Below are positions 1-8,626 of a stretch of 64,000 bases of DNA, piece after piece. The DNA is from Firmicutes bacterium HGW-Firmicutes-1 (GTDB lineage: Bacteria; Bacillota; Clostridia; Lachnospirales; Vallitaleaceae), in NCBI GenBank assembly GCA_002841625.1, contig PHAG01000003.1:169267-233266 (forward strand), in the 5' to 3' direction. The notes beneath the pieces were generated by a model that saw nothing but the letters and a program-made list of their open reading frames with translations, was not told where the DNA came from and did not search any database. Positions within the stretch are counted from its first letter, which is position 1. Every line of letters begins with the position of its first letter. Both the position numbers and the translations under genes were made by a program.

Positions 1-472
1 TGGCAAAAGCATTGTTATAATCATTTAAGGTTGCAATTACGCCATAGATGTCTTTTGTTGCAGAATTTATTTCTTTTTCCTTTTTTATGTTTTTAAGCCA
101 GCTTTCAAAGATTTCTTCAAAACTTGTTCCTTTGCTTAAATGGTCTGACTTAATCTCAAGGTTACTCATTATTGCAGTATATAAGCCATCAAATTTGCTG
201 AAATTAAAGCCACCTGTAATAGATAAGGATGCCACTACAAAGCCTTCACTTAATGCTTTTTGTTTTAAATAATTAAGCATAAAAGACTTTCCTGTACCGT
301 ATTCACCTTTGATAAACTTTACAGCGCTGAAACCATCATTTTTAATTCCCTCAAGTAAATAAGTTAGTTCTTCAAGTTCTTGAGTTCTTCCAACAATAAG
401 CTCATCAAGTACAGTATCTGGTATAACGCCCATTCTTAATGCATTTAGTATTTTTGGTGTCTGATCCTTCAT
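1..472 (-). CDS. P-loop ATPase, N-terminal part only (cut by window edge)
   Basis: Only the first 157 codons are visible; the frame runs off the left edge. It opens at an ATG with a weak GGACGG upstream, and the next in-frame stop upstream is 30 bases away. A Walker A loop (GEYGTGKS, residues 56-63) follows the segment IVGRTQELEEL, an arrangement found in AAA/STAND-like ATPases and in the DUF2791 P-loop family, to which BREX-type ATP-binding proteins belong. Walker B and any effector region lie outside, so the role is open. A defence-related or TerY-like ATPase is possible but not shown. It is separated from the next gene by a terminator. Confidence 0.7.
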   Translation of the reverse strand, partial: MKDQTPKILNALRMGVIPDTVLDELIVGRTQELEELTYLLEGIKNDGFSAVKFIKGEYGTGKSFMLNYLKQKALSEGFVVASLSITGGFNFSKFDGLYTAIMSNLEIKSDHLSKGTSFEEIFESWLKNIKKEKEINSATKDIYGVIATLNDYNNAFA

Positions 473-523
473 ATGATTACCGTCCAGCTTTTTAGATTTG
501 CTTTATCAACACTAACTGATTAT

Positions 524-555
524 ACCAAAAAAAAGGCAACATTAATAGTTGCTTT
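524..555 (-). terminator. intrinsic terminator after yigZ-like gene
   Basis: On the minus strand the arms GAAAGCAAC and GTTGCCTTT enclose a 7-base loop and run into eight or more T. It lies 19 bases past the stop of the YigZ-family gene and ends the PfkB-like/YigZ unit. Confidence 0.85.
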
Positions 556-573
556 CATAGTTTTTTCTAAAAA

Positions 574-1239
574 TCATGTCAAATTATTTACTATTAATAA
601 TTTCTCATTTACTGTTGAAACATACCGATAACCTTCTGAGACAATGTGACATTGCCCACTTGTAAGCTCAATTATGTCATTTTTTATTTTTTCTGAAAGA
701 CTGTGGTCTAAAAAAAGCTTCACTATAACTTTTTCTGAATACAAAGTATCCTGAATGATTTGATTGCTCGTATGTAATAAGTATTCCACCTTAGGCAGCA
801 GGTTATAATCAATTTCTAAATGAACCTTCTCACACAAAGCACTTTCATATATGTTTGCTTCCTCTAGACATGTCTTAATGGCTTCCGTATAAGCCTTAAT
901 TAATCCACCTGTTCCTAAAAGGACTCCACCAAAATATCTCGTTACTACTGCTACAACATTTTTCAGTCCTGCACCTTTCAGTACTTCAAGCATTGGTTTC
1001 CCTGCTGTACCCGATGGTTCTTTATCATCATTGAACCTTTCAATAGACTGCTCATTTAATCCAATAATATAGGCGAAACAATTGTGATTAGCATCATAAT
1101 ATTTCTTTTTAATGCTTTGAATATATTCTAATGCTTCGTCTTCAGATTTAACTTCTATAAGGCTGCACAGGAATTTGGATTTTTTATGAACAATTTGTTG
1201 TTGGGTTTCTTTTAGTACTGTCTTGTATTTATCAAGCAT
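574..1239 (-). CDS. yigZ: YigZ/IMPACT family protein
   Basis: Full-length member (221 aa) of the UPF0029/IMPACT family. The N-terminal domain carries the family signatures EPSGTAGKPM (about residues 71-80) and RYFGGVLLGTGGL (about 102-114); the remainder from about residue 135 fits the DUF1949 ferredoxin-like domain. Bacterial YigZ/YvyE proteins are linked to translation-associated regulation, by analogy with eukaryotic IMPACT, but their biochemical role is not settled. The ATG is preceded by GGGGAT at a normal distance. The gene lies 11 bases downstream of the PfkB-like gene, so the two are probably cotranscribed, and it is followed by a strong terminator. Confidence 0.9.
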   Translation of the reverse strand: MLDKYKTVLKETQQQIVHKKSKFLCSLIEVKSEDEALEYIQSIKKKYYDANHNCFAYIIGLNEQSIERFNDDKEPSGTAGKPMLEVLKGAGLKNVVAVVTRYFGGVLLGTGGLIKAYTEAIKTCLEEANIYESALCEKVHLEIDYNLLPKVEYLLHTSNQIIQDTLYSEKVIVKLFLDHSLSEKIKNDIIELTSGQCHIVSEGYRYVSTVNEKLLIVNNLT

Positions 1240-1250
1240 ACCTTCATCCC

Positions 1251-2210
1251 CTATTTATCTTGACTATTATATATTTCTACCAATTTCATTTTATTATATA
1301 GATCATCAACTTCTTTTCTTTGACAGATCCTTGGATAATTTGAATATTGTGTAGCGCCTTTCACAGCTGCAATAAGTTTTATCAATTTTTCTGGTTCATA
1401 TTTTCTTGCAACACCCATTGCTAATACTCCAGCAATTAAATCTTTACTTTTTGAATCATCAGGTTCTTTAACGAATATGCCATATTTTGCACTACATATT
1501 TTGTTTTTAGAGATTAAATATATATTTTTATTTTGATTATTATCATAAATCAAATATTTTATTTTATAGGTTAATGCAATCCCTCTTAGCGCTATTAATA
1601 GCAATTTTTCTTCATGAATATCCTCAAGCTCTAGTTCAGTTAAATCATTGCTATTGATTACCGCTGCATATGGATGTAGCTCTAATGTTTTCCTTAGTTC
1701 TATTCCTGATAACGAAATCACTATTTTTTGATTGTTAAGCTTTGATATAAGCATGATATCTTCAATGATTTTATTTGTAGAGCCATCTGGTATCATTTTG
1801 CTACTAATAAGAACTGTATTCGCATCTTTAATATTATTTTGAAACTTATGTTTAAGGTTCTTCATGTCGTGATCGTCAAAACCAAAATTATCATCTATAA
1901 AGGTTGTTTCTGTCATATTTATAGAATCAATTATTTTAAGCTCGGAACTTGTTTCTGTCTCTTTCCATAGTAAATCCGATTTAATTCTGCTTTTATCCAT
2001 GTAATTTTTAATATAACGACCACCAATACCTCCTGCGATACCTAATACATAAGGTTCACCCTGGAGCAGTTTAATGATATATGCTGAATAAACCGCACTA
2101 TCGCCTACTACTAGCCTGTAGTCTTGAATGTTGTTTGCTCCATTTATTTCTAGGCCGTCGACTATGGCTGTTTTATGAACAAATAAATTTAATGCTACTA
2201 TCAGAACCAC
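1251..2210 (-). CDS. PfkB-family carbohydrate kinase-like protein, atypical catalytic motif
   Basis: 319 aa, GTG start with GAGGTG seven bases upstream. Overall length, the N-terminal glycine-rich GIAGGIGGRY segment (about residues 58-67) and the C-terminal AG...MGVARKY region suggest the ribokinase/PfkB fold, closest in style to 1-phosphofructokinases. The usual DTxGAGDxFxxG signature is replaced by DDSKSKDLIAG: the aspartate expected to be the catalytic base remains, but the GAG anion-hole glycines are gone and the spacing is one residue shorter. It may be inactive, act on an unusual substrate, or have a regulatory role. I infer the fold from motifs; the substrate is unknown. Confidence 0.6.
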   Translation of the reverse strand: MVLIVALNLFVHKTAIVDGLEINGANNIQDYRLVVGDSAVYSAYIIKLLQGEPYVLGIAGGIGGRYIKNYMDKSRIKSDLLWKETETSSELKIIDSINMTETTFIDDNFGFDDHDMKNLKHKFQNNIKDANTVLISSKMIPDGSTNKIIEDIMLISKLNNQKIVISLSGIELRKTLELHPYAAVINSNDLTELELEDIHEEKLLLIALRGIALTYKIKYLIYDNNQNKNIYLISKNKICSAKYGIFVKEPDDSKSKDLIAGVLAMGVARKYEPEKLIKLIAAVKGATQYSNYPRICQRKEVDDLYNKMKLVEIYNSQDK

Positions 2211-2242
2211 TTTTCTTCACCTCGTGTAAAAATTAATAAATT

Positions 2243-2280
2243 ATCAATGTTACAAACCTCCGCATTTGCTACGGTTAAAA
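2243..2280. repeat. Repeat family A, copy 1
   Basis: Short intergenic repeat containing ATCAATGTTACAAA, CTCCGCATTTG and CTACGGTTAAA. Related copies lie at 2369-2403, 7098-7167 and 27705-27738, all in the same orientation. This one sits just upstream of the PfkB-like gene. Confidence 0.75.
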
Positions 2281-2368
2281 TTATTATAGCTTAGTCGTTA
2301 TGGAAATACAAGTGAATAACATTTTCTGTTTTGTAAATATTGGGAATTGAAAATTATGTGCTTTATGT

Positions 2369-2403
2369 ATCCAATGTTACAAAATCTTCGCATTCGATTA
2401 AAA
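2369..2403. repeat. Repeat family A, copy 2
   Basis: A diverged copy (CCAATGTTACAAAATCTTCG followed by CATTCGATTAAA), about 90 bases from copy 1 and just upstream of the YvyF-like gene. Confidence 0.65.
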
Positions 2404-2456
2404 TGGTACCTAAAAAATAGAATGATTACGTATTGTATATAAAGGACGGTGATTAT

Positions 2457-2711
2457 ATGGGTTTTGAGACTTGTAAAAATTGTGGAACTCTATTGAAAAA
2501 TTCTAGAAAAGAGATAGGATATTGTAGAGATTGTCATATGAATCATATAAAAGAATATGTGATATTGAGAGAGTATCTTGAGACTCATCCAAATGCTTCG
2601 GTTATGGAGATCGTAAATCAAACAAATCTCTCTTTTCCAGTAATTAGTAGGTTTATCAAAGAAGAAGCGGTAGATATAAGCTCTAGTAAAAACAAAAGAA
2701 TTATTATATAG
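2457..2711 (+). CDS. YvyF-like zinc-ribbon/HTH protein
   Basis: 84 aa from the ATG at 2457, chosen because AAAGGACGG lies seven bases upstream; an earlier in-frame TTG at 2433 lacks a binding site. The N-terminus has a zinc ribbon (CKNCG, then CRDCH, residues about 6-28). The C-terminal half (NASVMEIVNQTNLSFPVISRF) looks like a small helix-turn-helix. This arrangement matches the flagellar-region YvyF proteins (TIGR03826), which sit near flgM in motile Firmicutes. No flagellar genes are nearby, so the function here is inferred only from family resemblance. Confidence 0.75.
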   Translation: MGFETCKNCGTLLKNSRKEIGYCRDCHMNHIKEYVILREYLETHPNASVMEIVNQTNLSFPVISRFIKEEAVDISSSKNKRIII

Positions 2712-2796
2712 ACTAAGATTCAACCTCAAAATATGGCTAATTTTTAGTTAAATTTTATTGCATATATATTTTTTAGGTGTTTTATGCTAGTTTGTT

Positions 2797-2845
2797 AAAA
2801 AGACTATCTTCCCAAAGAATTTTCTTCTTGGAGAGATAGTCTTTT
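2797..2845. terminator. bidirectional terminator
   Basis: Arms AAAAGACTATCT and AGATAGTCTTTT between two convergent genes. On the minus strand it follows the LysM gene stop by six bases and ends in T5; on the plus strand it can stop the YvyF-like gene. Confidence 0.85.
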
Positions 2846-2850
2846 AAAGA

Positions 2851-3978
2851 TTATTTCATGCCTGCGGCAGTTTTAATATTTTCTTGGTGCTTTTGATCTA
2901 TTAATCCATCCTTATGTCTCGTACTGTTTTTATAATGGATATCAAAATGTCCATGCATATCATTTCCTTTTATGTAATCATAGTTTGGACCTGCACCATA
3001 AGCATCGCTTCTCCAGCTGGTTTGTACACCACCTGCTGAGTAATCGTTGCCTGCATGTGGCATTCCTGATACACTTGCTGCTACTCTTCTATTTTGATAT
3101 TCAATAATTACAGGTCTACTTGTCCAACTAAAGCTTCCACCCCAGATTTCGCGCATGATTTTTGTATCGTTTGCTGTTAGCGTTTCTACATCTGCGTGAT
3201 TCGCTCCAATCGTTCTTTTGGCCATAAAAGATTTTCCTGTATAAAAGTCAATTATTTTGAATTCAGCGCCAATAGGTATTAAATATTGGACAGCTGTCCA
3301 CCAGTCTAAATACTCCCCATAATTAGAGCTTACTACGTCCATTTTAGGGATTTGATAAATAGGTATGGATACTTGTTGACCAATAGATAGGACCGTACTT
3401 GTAGTAGCTTTATTGAGTCTCATCAATTCGGTGGTGGGTATTCCATATTTTACACCTAAAGACCAGAAGTTATCTCCAGCCTTAATCGTATGTGTTAAGT
3501 AGGTAACTGTTATTTTTACATCTTTTGGAGCAGGATTTATTGGAGTTGTTATGTTCGGTGATGAAATTTGAACCGTTGAAGTTTGATTCGGTGAAAAACT
3601 AGGTTCTTGAATAGGGATACGAAGTTTTTGACCAATGTTGATTACTGATGATTCAGATAATCCATTAAATTTAAGAAATCCTTGTAAAGATATTCCATAT
3701 TTCTTGCTCAATAACCAGGGAGTATCCCCAGATTTTACTTCGTAAATAAAATAATTATCTCCGTCAGGTATTTTAATTTGGTTGCCAGAATATAAAACTG
3801 CCTGTTCATTTGCTTGATTCAATTTCATTAACTGACTTAAATTAACTCCAAATCTTTGACTAATCTTCCAGTAAGAGTCTCCATGCTGTACCTCATATGT
3901 TGCAGCATAATTTGTATTTGTGCCTAAAATAGAAACAGTTGCCGCCAAAATCAAAAACTTTTTGAATCTTTTTTTCAT
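2851..3978 (-). CDS. Secreted protein with three LysM domains
   Basis: 375 aa from the ATG at 3978, which has AAAGGAGG upstream; the frame stays open further upstream but without a binding site. A signal peptide (MKKRFKKFLILAATVSILG, cleavage near NYAA) is followed by three LysM modules at about residues 27-70, 75-120 and 162-207, separated by a short proline/serine/threonine-rich linker. The C-terminal 150 residues contain SGMPHAGNDYSAGG and HGHFDIHYKNS, a domain common in clostridial LysM proteins but without an assigned activity. It should bind peptidoglycan outside the cell; a hydrolytic role is not proven. Confidence 0.85.
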   Translation of the reverse strand: MKKRFKKFLILAATVSILGTNTNYAATYEVQHGDSYWKISQRFGVNLSQLMKLNQANEQAVLYSGNQIKIPDGDNYFIYEVKSGDTPWLLSKKYGISLQGFLKFNGLSESSVINIGQKLRIPIQEPSFSPNQTSTVQISSPNITTPINPAPKDVKITVTYLTHTIKAGDNFWSLGVKYGIPTTELMRLNKATTSTVLSIGQQVSIPIYQIPKMDVVSSNYGEYLDWWTAVQYLIPIGAEFKIIDFYTGKSFMAKRTIGANHADVETLTANDTKIMREIWGGSFSWTSRPVIIEYQNRRVAASVSGMPHAGNDYSAGGVQTSWRSDAYGAGPNYDYIKGNDMHGHFDIHYKNSTRHKDGLIDQKHQENIKTAAGMK

Positions 3979-4065
3979 AATCGGTCCTCCTTTGATGTCG
4001 TGATTATTATTTCGACATGAGAACCATATTTCTCCTTGCACAAATAATGGCAAAAAGGACATAAA

Positions 4066-4094
4066 AAGGGACCTGAATATTACTTAGGTCCCTT
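4066..4094 (-). terminator. terminator after glnN
   Basis: Perfect arms AAGGGACCT and AGGTCCCTT with an 11-base loop, followed on the minus strand by T5; 30 bases past the glnN stop. Confidence 0.85.
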
Positions 4095-4123
4095 GAAAAG
4101 CTAAAAACATTTATTAAATTTTA

Positions 4124-6217
4124 TTATACTCTAAATAATAAATCTGTATATGTTGGGTATGGCCAGTAAGCTTCGCCTACTAATGTTTCTAACGCGTCAC
4201 ATGGTACTCTTAAAGCAGACATAGCAACGAAAACTTTTTCTCTAAATGCAAACGCTTGATCTTCCATATGAGATATACTTGTTGCTGCTTCTATAACTGC
4301 TTCTAAATCCGTTACTTTATTTTGAGCATCAGCGATTAATGAAGATATTTTTACTAGTGAATCTTCTTGTGCTGTAGTGACTGCACTTGCAACTGCCGCT
4401 TTGATTGTGCAAATTGAATCAGCAAGTGTTGTAACATATTCGATACAAGCAGGAATGATTTCTTTTCTAGCCATTTCTATCATTGTACGAGCTTCAATGT
4501 TGATTGTTTTTGCATATTCTTCGAACATAATTTCTTGTCTAGCATCAATTTCTTCTTTGGTAAAAATTTTATGAGAAGTAAATAGCTTAACGTTTTGTTC
4601 GCTATCAAAGTAAGTTAATGCTTCAACTGTAGATTTGATATTTGGAAGGCCTCTCTTCTCTGCTTCAACAACCCAATCTTCTGAATAACCATCACCATTG
4701 AAGATAACTCTTTGATGTTCTTTGATTAACTTTGTAATGATTTCAATTAATTTTGCATTGAAATCTTTAGCTCCATCTAGCTCATCCGCAATTCTCTTTA
4801 AATGTTCAGCAACAATTGTATTTAATACAATGTTACAACCTGAAACAGATTGAGCTGAACCAACCATTCTAAATTCAAATTTATTACCAGTGAATGCAAA
4901 TGGTGAAGTACGGTTTCTATCAGTAACATCTTTTGGTAAGATTGGAAGTGTAGAAACTCCAATGTTTAATACGCCTGCCTCTATACTTGCGCTTAACTTT
5001 CCAGCAATAATTTGTTCAACGATATCGTTTAACTGCTCTCCTAAGAAAATGGAGATGATAGCTGGTGGCGCTTCATTTGCACCTAATCTATGGTCATTAC
5101 CTGCATTCGCAGCTGACATTCTTAGAAGTGGAGCATATTCATCTACAGCTGAAACAATTGCTGCTAGGAATATTAAAAATTGTGTATTATCATGTGGTGT
5201 TTTTCCTGGTTCAAGTAAATTCACACCTTCAACAGTTGATATTGACCAGTTATTGTGTTTTCCTGATCCATTCACGCCTGCAAATGGTTTTTCATGTAAT
5301 AAACATACTAAGTCATGATGATTTGCAACCTTACACATTGTATCCATTACTAAATGGTTGTGGTCTGTTGCAATATTTGTTGTTGAGAAGATAGGCGCCA
5401 TTTCATGTTGAGCAGGTGCAACTTCATTATGTTTTGTCTTTGAGGTAACTCCAAGCTTCCAGAGTTCTTCATCTAATTCTTTCATGTACGCAGAAATTCT
5501 TTCTTTGATGCTTCCAAAATAATGATCGTCTAACTCTTGGCCTTTAGGAGGCATAGCACCAAACAATGTTCTTCCACTGAAAATCAAATCTTTTCTGTCT
5601 TGATATAATTTTTTATCAATTAAAAAGTATTCTTGTTCAGGTCCAACTGTTGTCAATACTTTTTTTGTAGTTGTATTTCCAAATAATCTTAAAATTCTAA
5701 GTGCTTGTGTAGATACTGCTTCCATTGAACGTAATAATGGTGTTTTCTTATCTAATGCTTCTCCTGTATAAGAACAAAAAGCTGTAGGTATACATAATGT
5801 GTCATCTTTAATAAACGCTGGTGAAGTACAATCCCAAGCTGTGTAACCTCTTGCTTCGAAAGTTGCGCGGAGTCCACCATTTGGAAAGGATGAAGCATCT
5901 GGTTCCCCTTGAATCAATTCTTTTCCTGAAAATTCCATAACAGCTCTACCATTGCCGTTTGGAGACAAGAAAGAATCATGTTTTTCAGCAGTTTTCCCCG
6001 TCATTGGTTGGAACCAATGTGTATAATGTGTTGCACCTTTTTCAATTGCCCAATCTTTCATTGCATTTGCAACAACATTTGCAACCTCAAGCTTAAGTTG
6101 CTCTCCATCGTCGATAATTCTTTTTAATGCCTTGTAAGTATCTTTAGGAAGTCTTTCCTTCATTACTACATCACTAAAAACATTTGATCCAAAAATTTCA
6201 CATACATTTGTACTCAT
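4124..6217 (-). CDS. glnN: Glutamine synthetase type III
   Basis: 697 aa, matching the usual length of GSIII (about 700), far longer than GSI. Family landmarks include the N-terminal [17 protein letters not shown] region (about residues 61-77), [27 protein letters not shown] and [15 protein letters not shown]. The enzyme makes glutamine from glutamate, ammonia and ATP in the cytoplasm. The ATG follows TAAGGAGG. It has its own promoter and a leader with an ANTAR-type antitermination site (6313-6386), and the gene upstream encodes an ANTAR regulator, so expression is probably controlled by transcription antitermination. A second, type I synthetase lies 950 bases further upstream. Confidence 0.97.
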   Translation of the reverse strand: MSTNVCEIFGSNVFSDVVMKERLPKDTYKALKRIIDDGEQLKLEVANVVANAMKDWAIEKGATHYTHWFQPMTGKTAEKHDSFLSPNGNGRAVMEFSGKELIQGEPDASSFPNGGLRATFEARGYTAWDCTSPAFIKDDTLCIPTAFCSYTGEALDKKTPLLRSMEAVSTQALRILRLFGNTTTKKVLTTVGPEQEYFLIDKKLYQDRKDLIFSGRTLFGAMPPKGQELDDHYFGSIKERISAYMKELDEELWKLGVTSKTKHNEVAPAQHEMAPIFSTTNIATDHNHLVMDTMCKVANHHDLVCLLHEKPFAGVNGSGKHNNWSISTVEGVNLLEPGKTPHDNTQFLIFLAAIVSAVDEYAPLLRMSAANAGNDHRLGANEAPPAIISIFLGEQLNDIVEQIIAGKLSASIEAGVLNIGVSTLPILPKDVTDRNRTSPFAFTGNKFEFRMVGSAQSVSGCNIVLNTIVAEHLKRIADELDGAKDFNAKLIEIITKLIKEHQRVIFNGDGYSEDWVVEAEKRGLPNIKSTVEALTYFDSEQNVKLFTSHKIFTKEEIDARQEIMFEEYAKTINIEARTMIEMARKEIIPACIEYVTTLADSICTIKAAVASAVTTAQEDSLVKISSLIADAQNKVTDLEAVIEAATSISHMEDQAFAFREKVFVAMSALRVPCDALETLVGEAYWPYPTYTDLLFRV

Positions 6218-6312
6218 AGTTCGTATCCTCCTTAAAATCCTAAAATTAATCTAGTTTCATATATTTGAGTGTGCTTGTTATATTTAATAGAGCACAATTC
6301 AAGACAAAATCC

Positions 6313-6386
6313 AAAAAAAAAAGCACTCAAGCAACCCTTGAGAACCCCATTGTTCTTAAAGTATAAAATCATCACCGATAATACTT
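6313..6386 (-). promoter_or_regulatory. ANTAR-type dual-hairpin antitermination leader of glnN
   Basis: In the minus-strand transcript, hairpin P1 (6359-6386) has arms AAGTAT/ATACTT plus ATC/GAT and a hexaloop GGTGAT. Two bases later hairpin P2 (6341-6356) has arms AGAAC/GTTCT and a hexaloop AATGGG. P2 shares two bases with an intrinsic terminator (CTCAAG-GGTTG-CTTGAG, then ten T at 6322-6313). Known ANTAR targets are paired hairpins with six-base loops bearing A at position 1 and G at position 4, the second overlapping a terminator. P2 fits exactly; P1 has G at both positions. Confidence 0.8.
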
Positions 6387-6404
6387 CCTCGATAATATAG
6401 TAGT

Positions 6405-6433
6405 ACTATATCATAATACTAATAAAAATGCAA
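6405..6433 (-). promoter_or_regulatory. SigA-type promoter of glnN
   Basis: TTGCAT, 17-base spacer, TATAGT, starting within 15 bases of the ANTAR gene stop. Transcription would begin just before the dual-hairpin leader. Confidence 0.75.
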
Positions 6434-6447
6434 GCATAAAAATCAAT

Positions 6448-7020
6448 TTAATCATCATACATAAGAATAATTGCTTCAGCAATTTTAATCATTGAAATAC
6501 CTTTGTCCATACTTTGCTTTTGTATTCTTCTATGCGCCTCCTCCTCTGTTAATTGCATATTTTCTATTAATAGCTTCTTTGCTTTATTAACCAGCTCTCC
6601 TTTGTCACGACCGCTTTTAAGACTCGCCACTTCATTTTCTAATTTATAAATGCTTTTTGAAGTCTTAATAAGAAGCGAAATTGTATTTAAAAGAAGTTGC
6701 TTATTACTTGGCTTAATCAATGGTGCAAAGGTAGGCTCTTGGCTAAGATTTACAAAATAGTGCAATTCATTAGATGAAATCAAAGCTATTACAGGGCAAG
6801 TTTTTTCTGAAATAAGTACTTCTGATATTTCATATCCACTTATCCCTCTCATTGAGTAATCTACTACCACTAAATCTGGATACACCGTATTCACGCGTCT
6901 TAAGAGTTCATATCCATCCTTAGTTTCTCCGATTACATTAAATCCATTTTCTATTAAGAACTGCCCAAGTTGCCGCGAGATCTTCTCATTTGAAGATCCA
7001 ATAATGACTCGTATACTCAT
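6448..7020 (-). CDS. ANTAR-domain antiterminator with receiver-like domain
   Basis: 190 aa from the ATG at 7020, with GGGTG upstream; an in-frame TTG two codons earlier is less likely. The first 120 residues look like a CheY receiver: VVVDY contains D54, the expected phosphoacceptor, and LIKPS the conserved lysine. The acidic pair that normally binds magnesium is replaced by SSN at residues 9-11, so phosphorylation may not occur. A coiled linker leads to the ANTAR domain (about residues 130-188, EEEAHRRIQKQSMDKG), which binds RNA hairpins. The location directly before glnN and its leader points to glnN as the target. Confidence 0.92.
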   Translation of the reverse strand: MSIRVIIGSSNEKISRQLGQFLIENGFNVIGETKDGYELLRRVNTVYPDLVVVDYSMRGISGYEISEVLISEKTCPVIALISSNELHYFVNLSQEPTFAPLIKPSNKQLLLNTISLLIKTSKSIYKLENEVASLKSGRDKGELVNKAKKLLIENMQLTEEEAHRRIQKQSMDKGISMIKIAEAIILMYDD

Positions 7021-7097
7021 TAGCAATACACCCTTTATCAGTCTTTAGATACTTATAGTCGTCTTATTTCCATTCGCCAATTATAAAACTTCTTAGA

Positions 7098-7167
7098 ATC
7101 AATGTTACAAAACCTCCGCATTCGCTACGGTTTCGTAACCGAATGCAAGCTTCGCCCATTCGGTTAA
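7098..7167. repeat. Repeat family A, copy 3 (extended)
   Basis: Starts with the family core ATCAATGTTACAAAACC and CTCCGCATTCG, then continues into CTACGGTTTCGTAACCGAAT, which folds back on GCATTCG to form a hairpin. It lies immediately after the glnA stop codon and could act as its transcript end. Confidence 0.75.
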
Positions 7168-7168
7168 A

Positions 7169-8500
7169 TCAATAACTCGAAATATACTTTTCTATTTCCC
7201 ATTCATGTACCTGCGAAGAATACTCTCGCCATTCTATCATTTTTGCTTTTTCAAAGCTTTTATAAACATCACCTAATGCTTCTTGAATCACTTCATCATT
7301 TGAAAGTTCAATAATTGCTTCTTTTAAATTACTTGGCAAATGTTGATCGAGGTCGATTAGCTCCTTAACTTTTGTCAAACGTTCTGAACCTTTTATTTCT
7401 GGTGGTGCTATTTTATTTTTAATACCATTTAAGCCAGCTTTTAATATTACAGCTATAGCTAAATAGGGGTTACATGATGGATCAGGACTTCTAAGTTCTA
7501 TCAATGAATTTTCGTCATTCGTGCTTGGAATTCTAATCAATGGACTTGTATTTACTTTAGACCATCCAACATAGGTAGGTGCTTCAAAACCTGGAACCAA
7601 TCTTTTATAGGAGTTAACTGTTGGGTTTGTAACTGCAGTAATTGCCTTAATGTGATTCAGCAGTCCTCCTACGAAATAATAAGCTGTTTCAGATAATTTG
7701 TTTTCATCTTTAGGATCATAAAAAACATTCTTACCATTTAAATCATTTAATGCCAAATTACAATGCATTCCCGAACCATTAACCCCATATATTGGTTTTG
7801 GCATAAAAGTCGCATGAAGACCATGCTTTTGAGCTACTACTTTGACTGCAAGTTTGAAAGTAATGATATTATCTGCTGCTTCTAATGCATTACTAGCTTT
7901 AAAATCAATCTCATGTTGGCCATGTGCTTCTTCATGATGGGAGGCCTGAATTTCATAACCCATTTCTTCAAGAGTTAAAACCATGTCTCTTCTTACATTC
8001 TCTCCTAAATCAATTGGTCCAAGGTCAAAATATCCAGCTTTGTCATGAGTTTCCGTTGTTGCATGACCACTTTCATCTGTATGAAAAAGAAAAAATTCAA
8101 ATTCAGGGCCTAAATTCAATTCAAAACCCATATCATTGGCTTCTTTTACAACATTTCTCAATGCTCCTCTTGGATCACCACCAAATGGAGTTCCATCAAT
8201 TTTATAAATATCGCAAATAAGTCTTGCAACCTTTCCTTGATGTGGTCTCCAAGGGAAAATAGTAAAGGTAGATAAATCTGGTCTCAAATACATGTCAGAT
8301 TCTTCCTCTCTAACAAAACCAGCAATAGATGAGCCATCAAAAATGATTTCATTGTTTAGAGCTTTTTCTAATTGTTCAACAGTTATGGCAACATTTTTAA
8401 GTGTACCTAAAATATCAACAAATTGAAGCCTAATAAATTTAACATCTTCTGTTTTAACTAATTTTCTAATTTCATCTTTTGAATACGAATTCTTCAACAC
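7169..8500 (-). CDS. glnA: Glutamine synthetase type I
   Basis: 443 aa, the length of GSI-alpha enzymes. Landmarks are [23 protein letters not shown] (ammonium/glutamate site) and the C-terminal [12 protein letters not shown] region. There is no adenylylation tyrosine motif of the GSI-beta type. The GTG start has AAGGAGG eight bases upstream. It lies between dapL and the ANTAR gene on the same strand, separated from dapL by a terminator. No GlnR gene or clear GlnR box is visible in the window, so its regulation is unknown. Confidence 0.96.
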   Translation of the reverse strand: MLKNSYSKDEIRKLVKTEDVKFIRLQFVDILGTLKNVAITVEQLEKALNNEIIFDGSSIAGFVREEESDMYLRPDLSTFTIFPWRPHQGKVARLICDIYKIDGTPFGGDPRGALRNVVKEANDMGFELNLGPEFEFFLFHTDESGHATTETHDKAGYFDLGPIDLGENVRRDMVLTLEEMGYEIQASHHEEAHGQHEIDFKASNALEAADNIITFKLAVKVVAQKHGLHATFMPKPIYGVNGSGMHCNLALNDLNGKNVFYDPKDENKLSETAYYFVGGLLNHIKAITAVTNPTVNSYKRLVPGFEAPTYVGWSKVNTSPLIRIPSTNDENSLIELRSPDPSCNPYLAIAVILKAGLNGIKNKIAPPEIKGSERLTKVKELIDLDQHLPSNLKEAIIELSNDEVIQEALGDVYKSFEKAKMIEWREYSSQVHEWEIEKYISSY

Positions 8501-8547
8501 TATTGTTTCCTCCTTATTGTGCTATTACCTAGTAAACTTTAAACCAA

Positions 8548-8591
8548 AAGGCATTTCATTTCTTACTAACAAGAAATCATTGAAATGCCTT
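8548..8591 (-). terminator. terminator after dapL
   Basis: Arms AAGGCATTTCA and TGAAATGCCTT with an internal TTTCTT/AAGAAA extension, ending in T4 on the minus strand, 36 bases beyond the dapL stop. Confidence 0.85.
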
Positions 8592-8626
8592 CGTTTGTAT
8601 TCGGTACAACCTAATTTATGTTAATG

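Noticed and set aside
2433..2456. Upstream TTG start for the YvyF-like protein
   Set aside because: AAAGGACGG lies between the TTG and the ATG at 2457 and is correctly spaced only for the ATG.
4890..5318. Long open frame on the plus strand inside glnN
   Set aside because: It is antisense to conserved glutamine synthetase motifs and has no ribosome site; a shadow of the real gene.
2243..7167. Repeat family A considered as CRISPR-like repeats
   Set aside because: Copies are scattered singly over 25 kb without regular spacers, and there are no cas genes.
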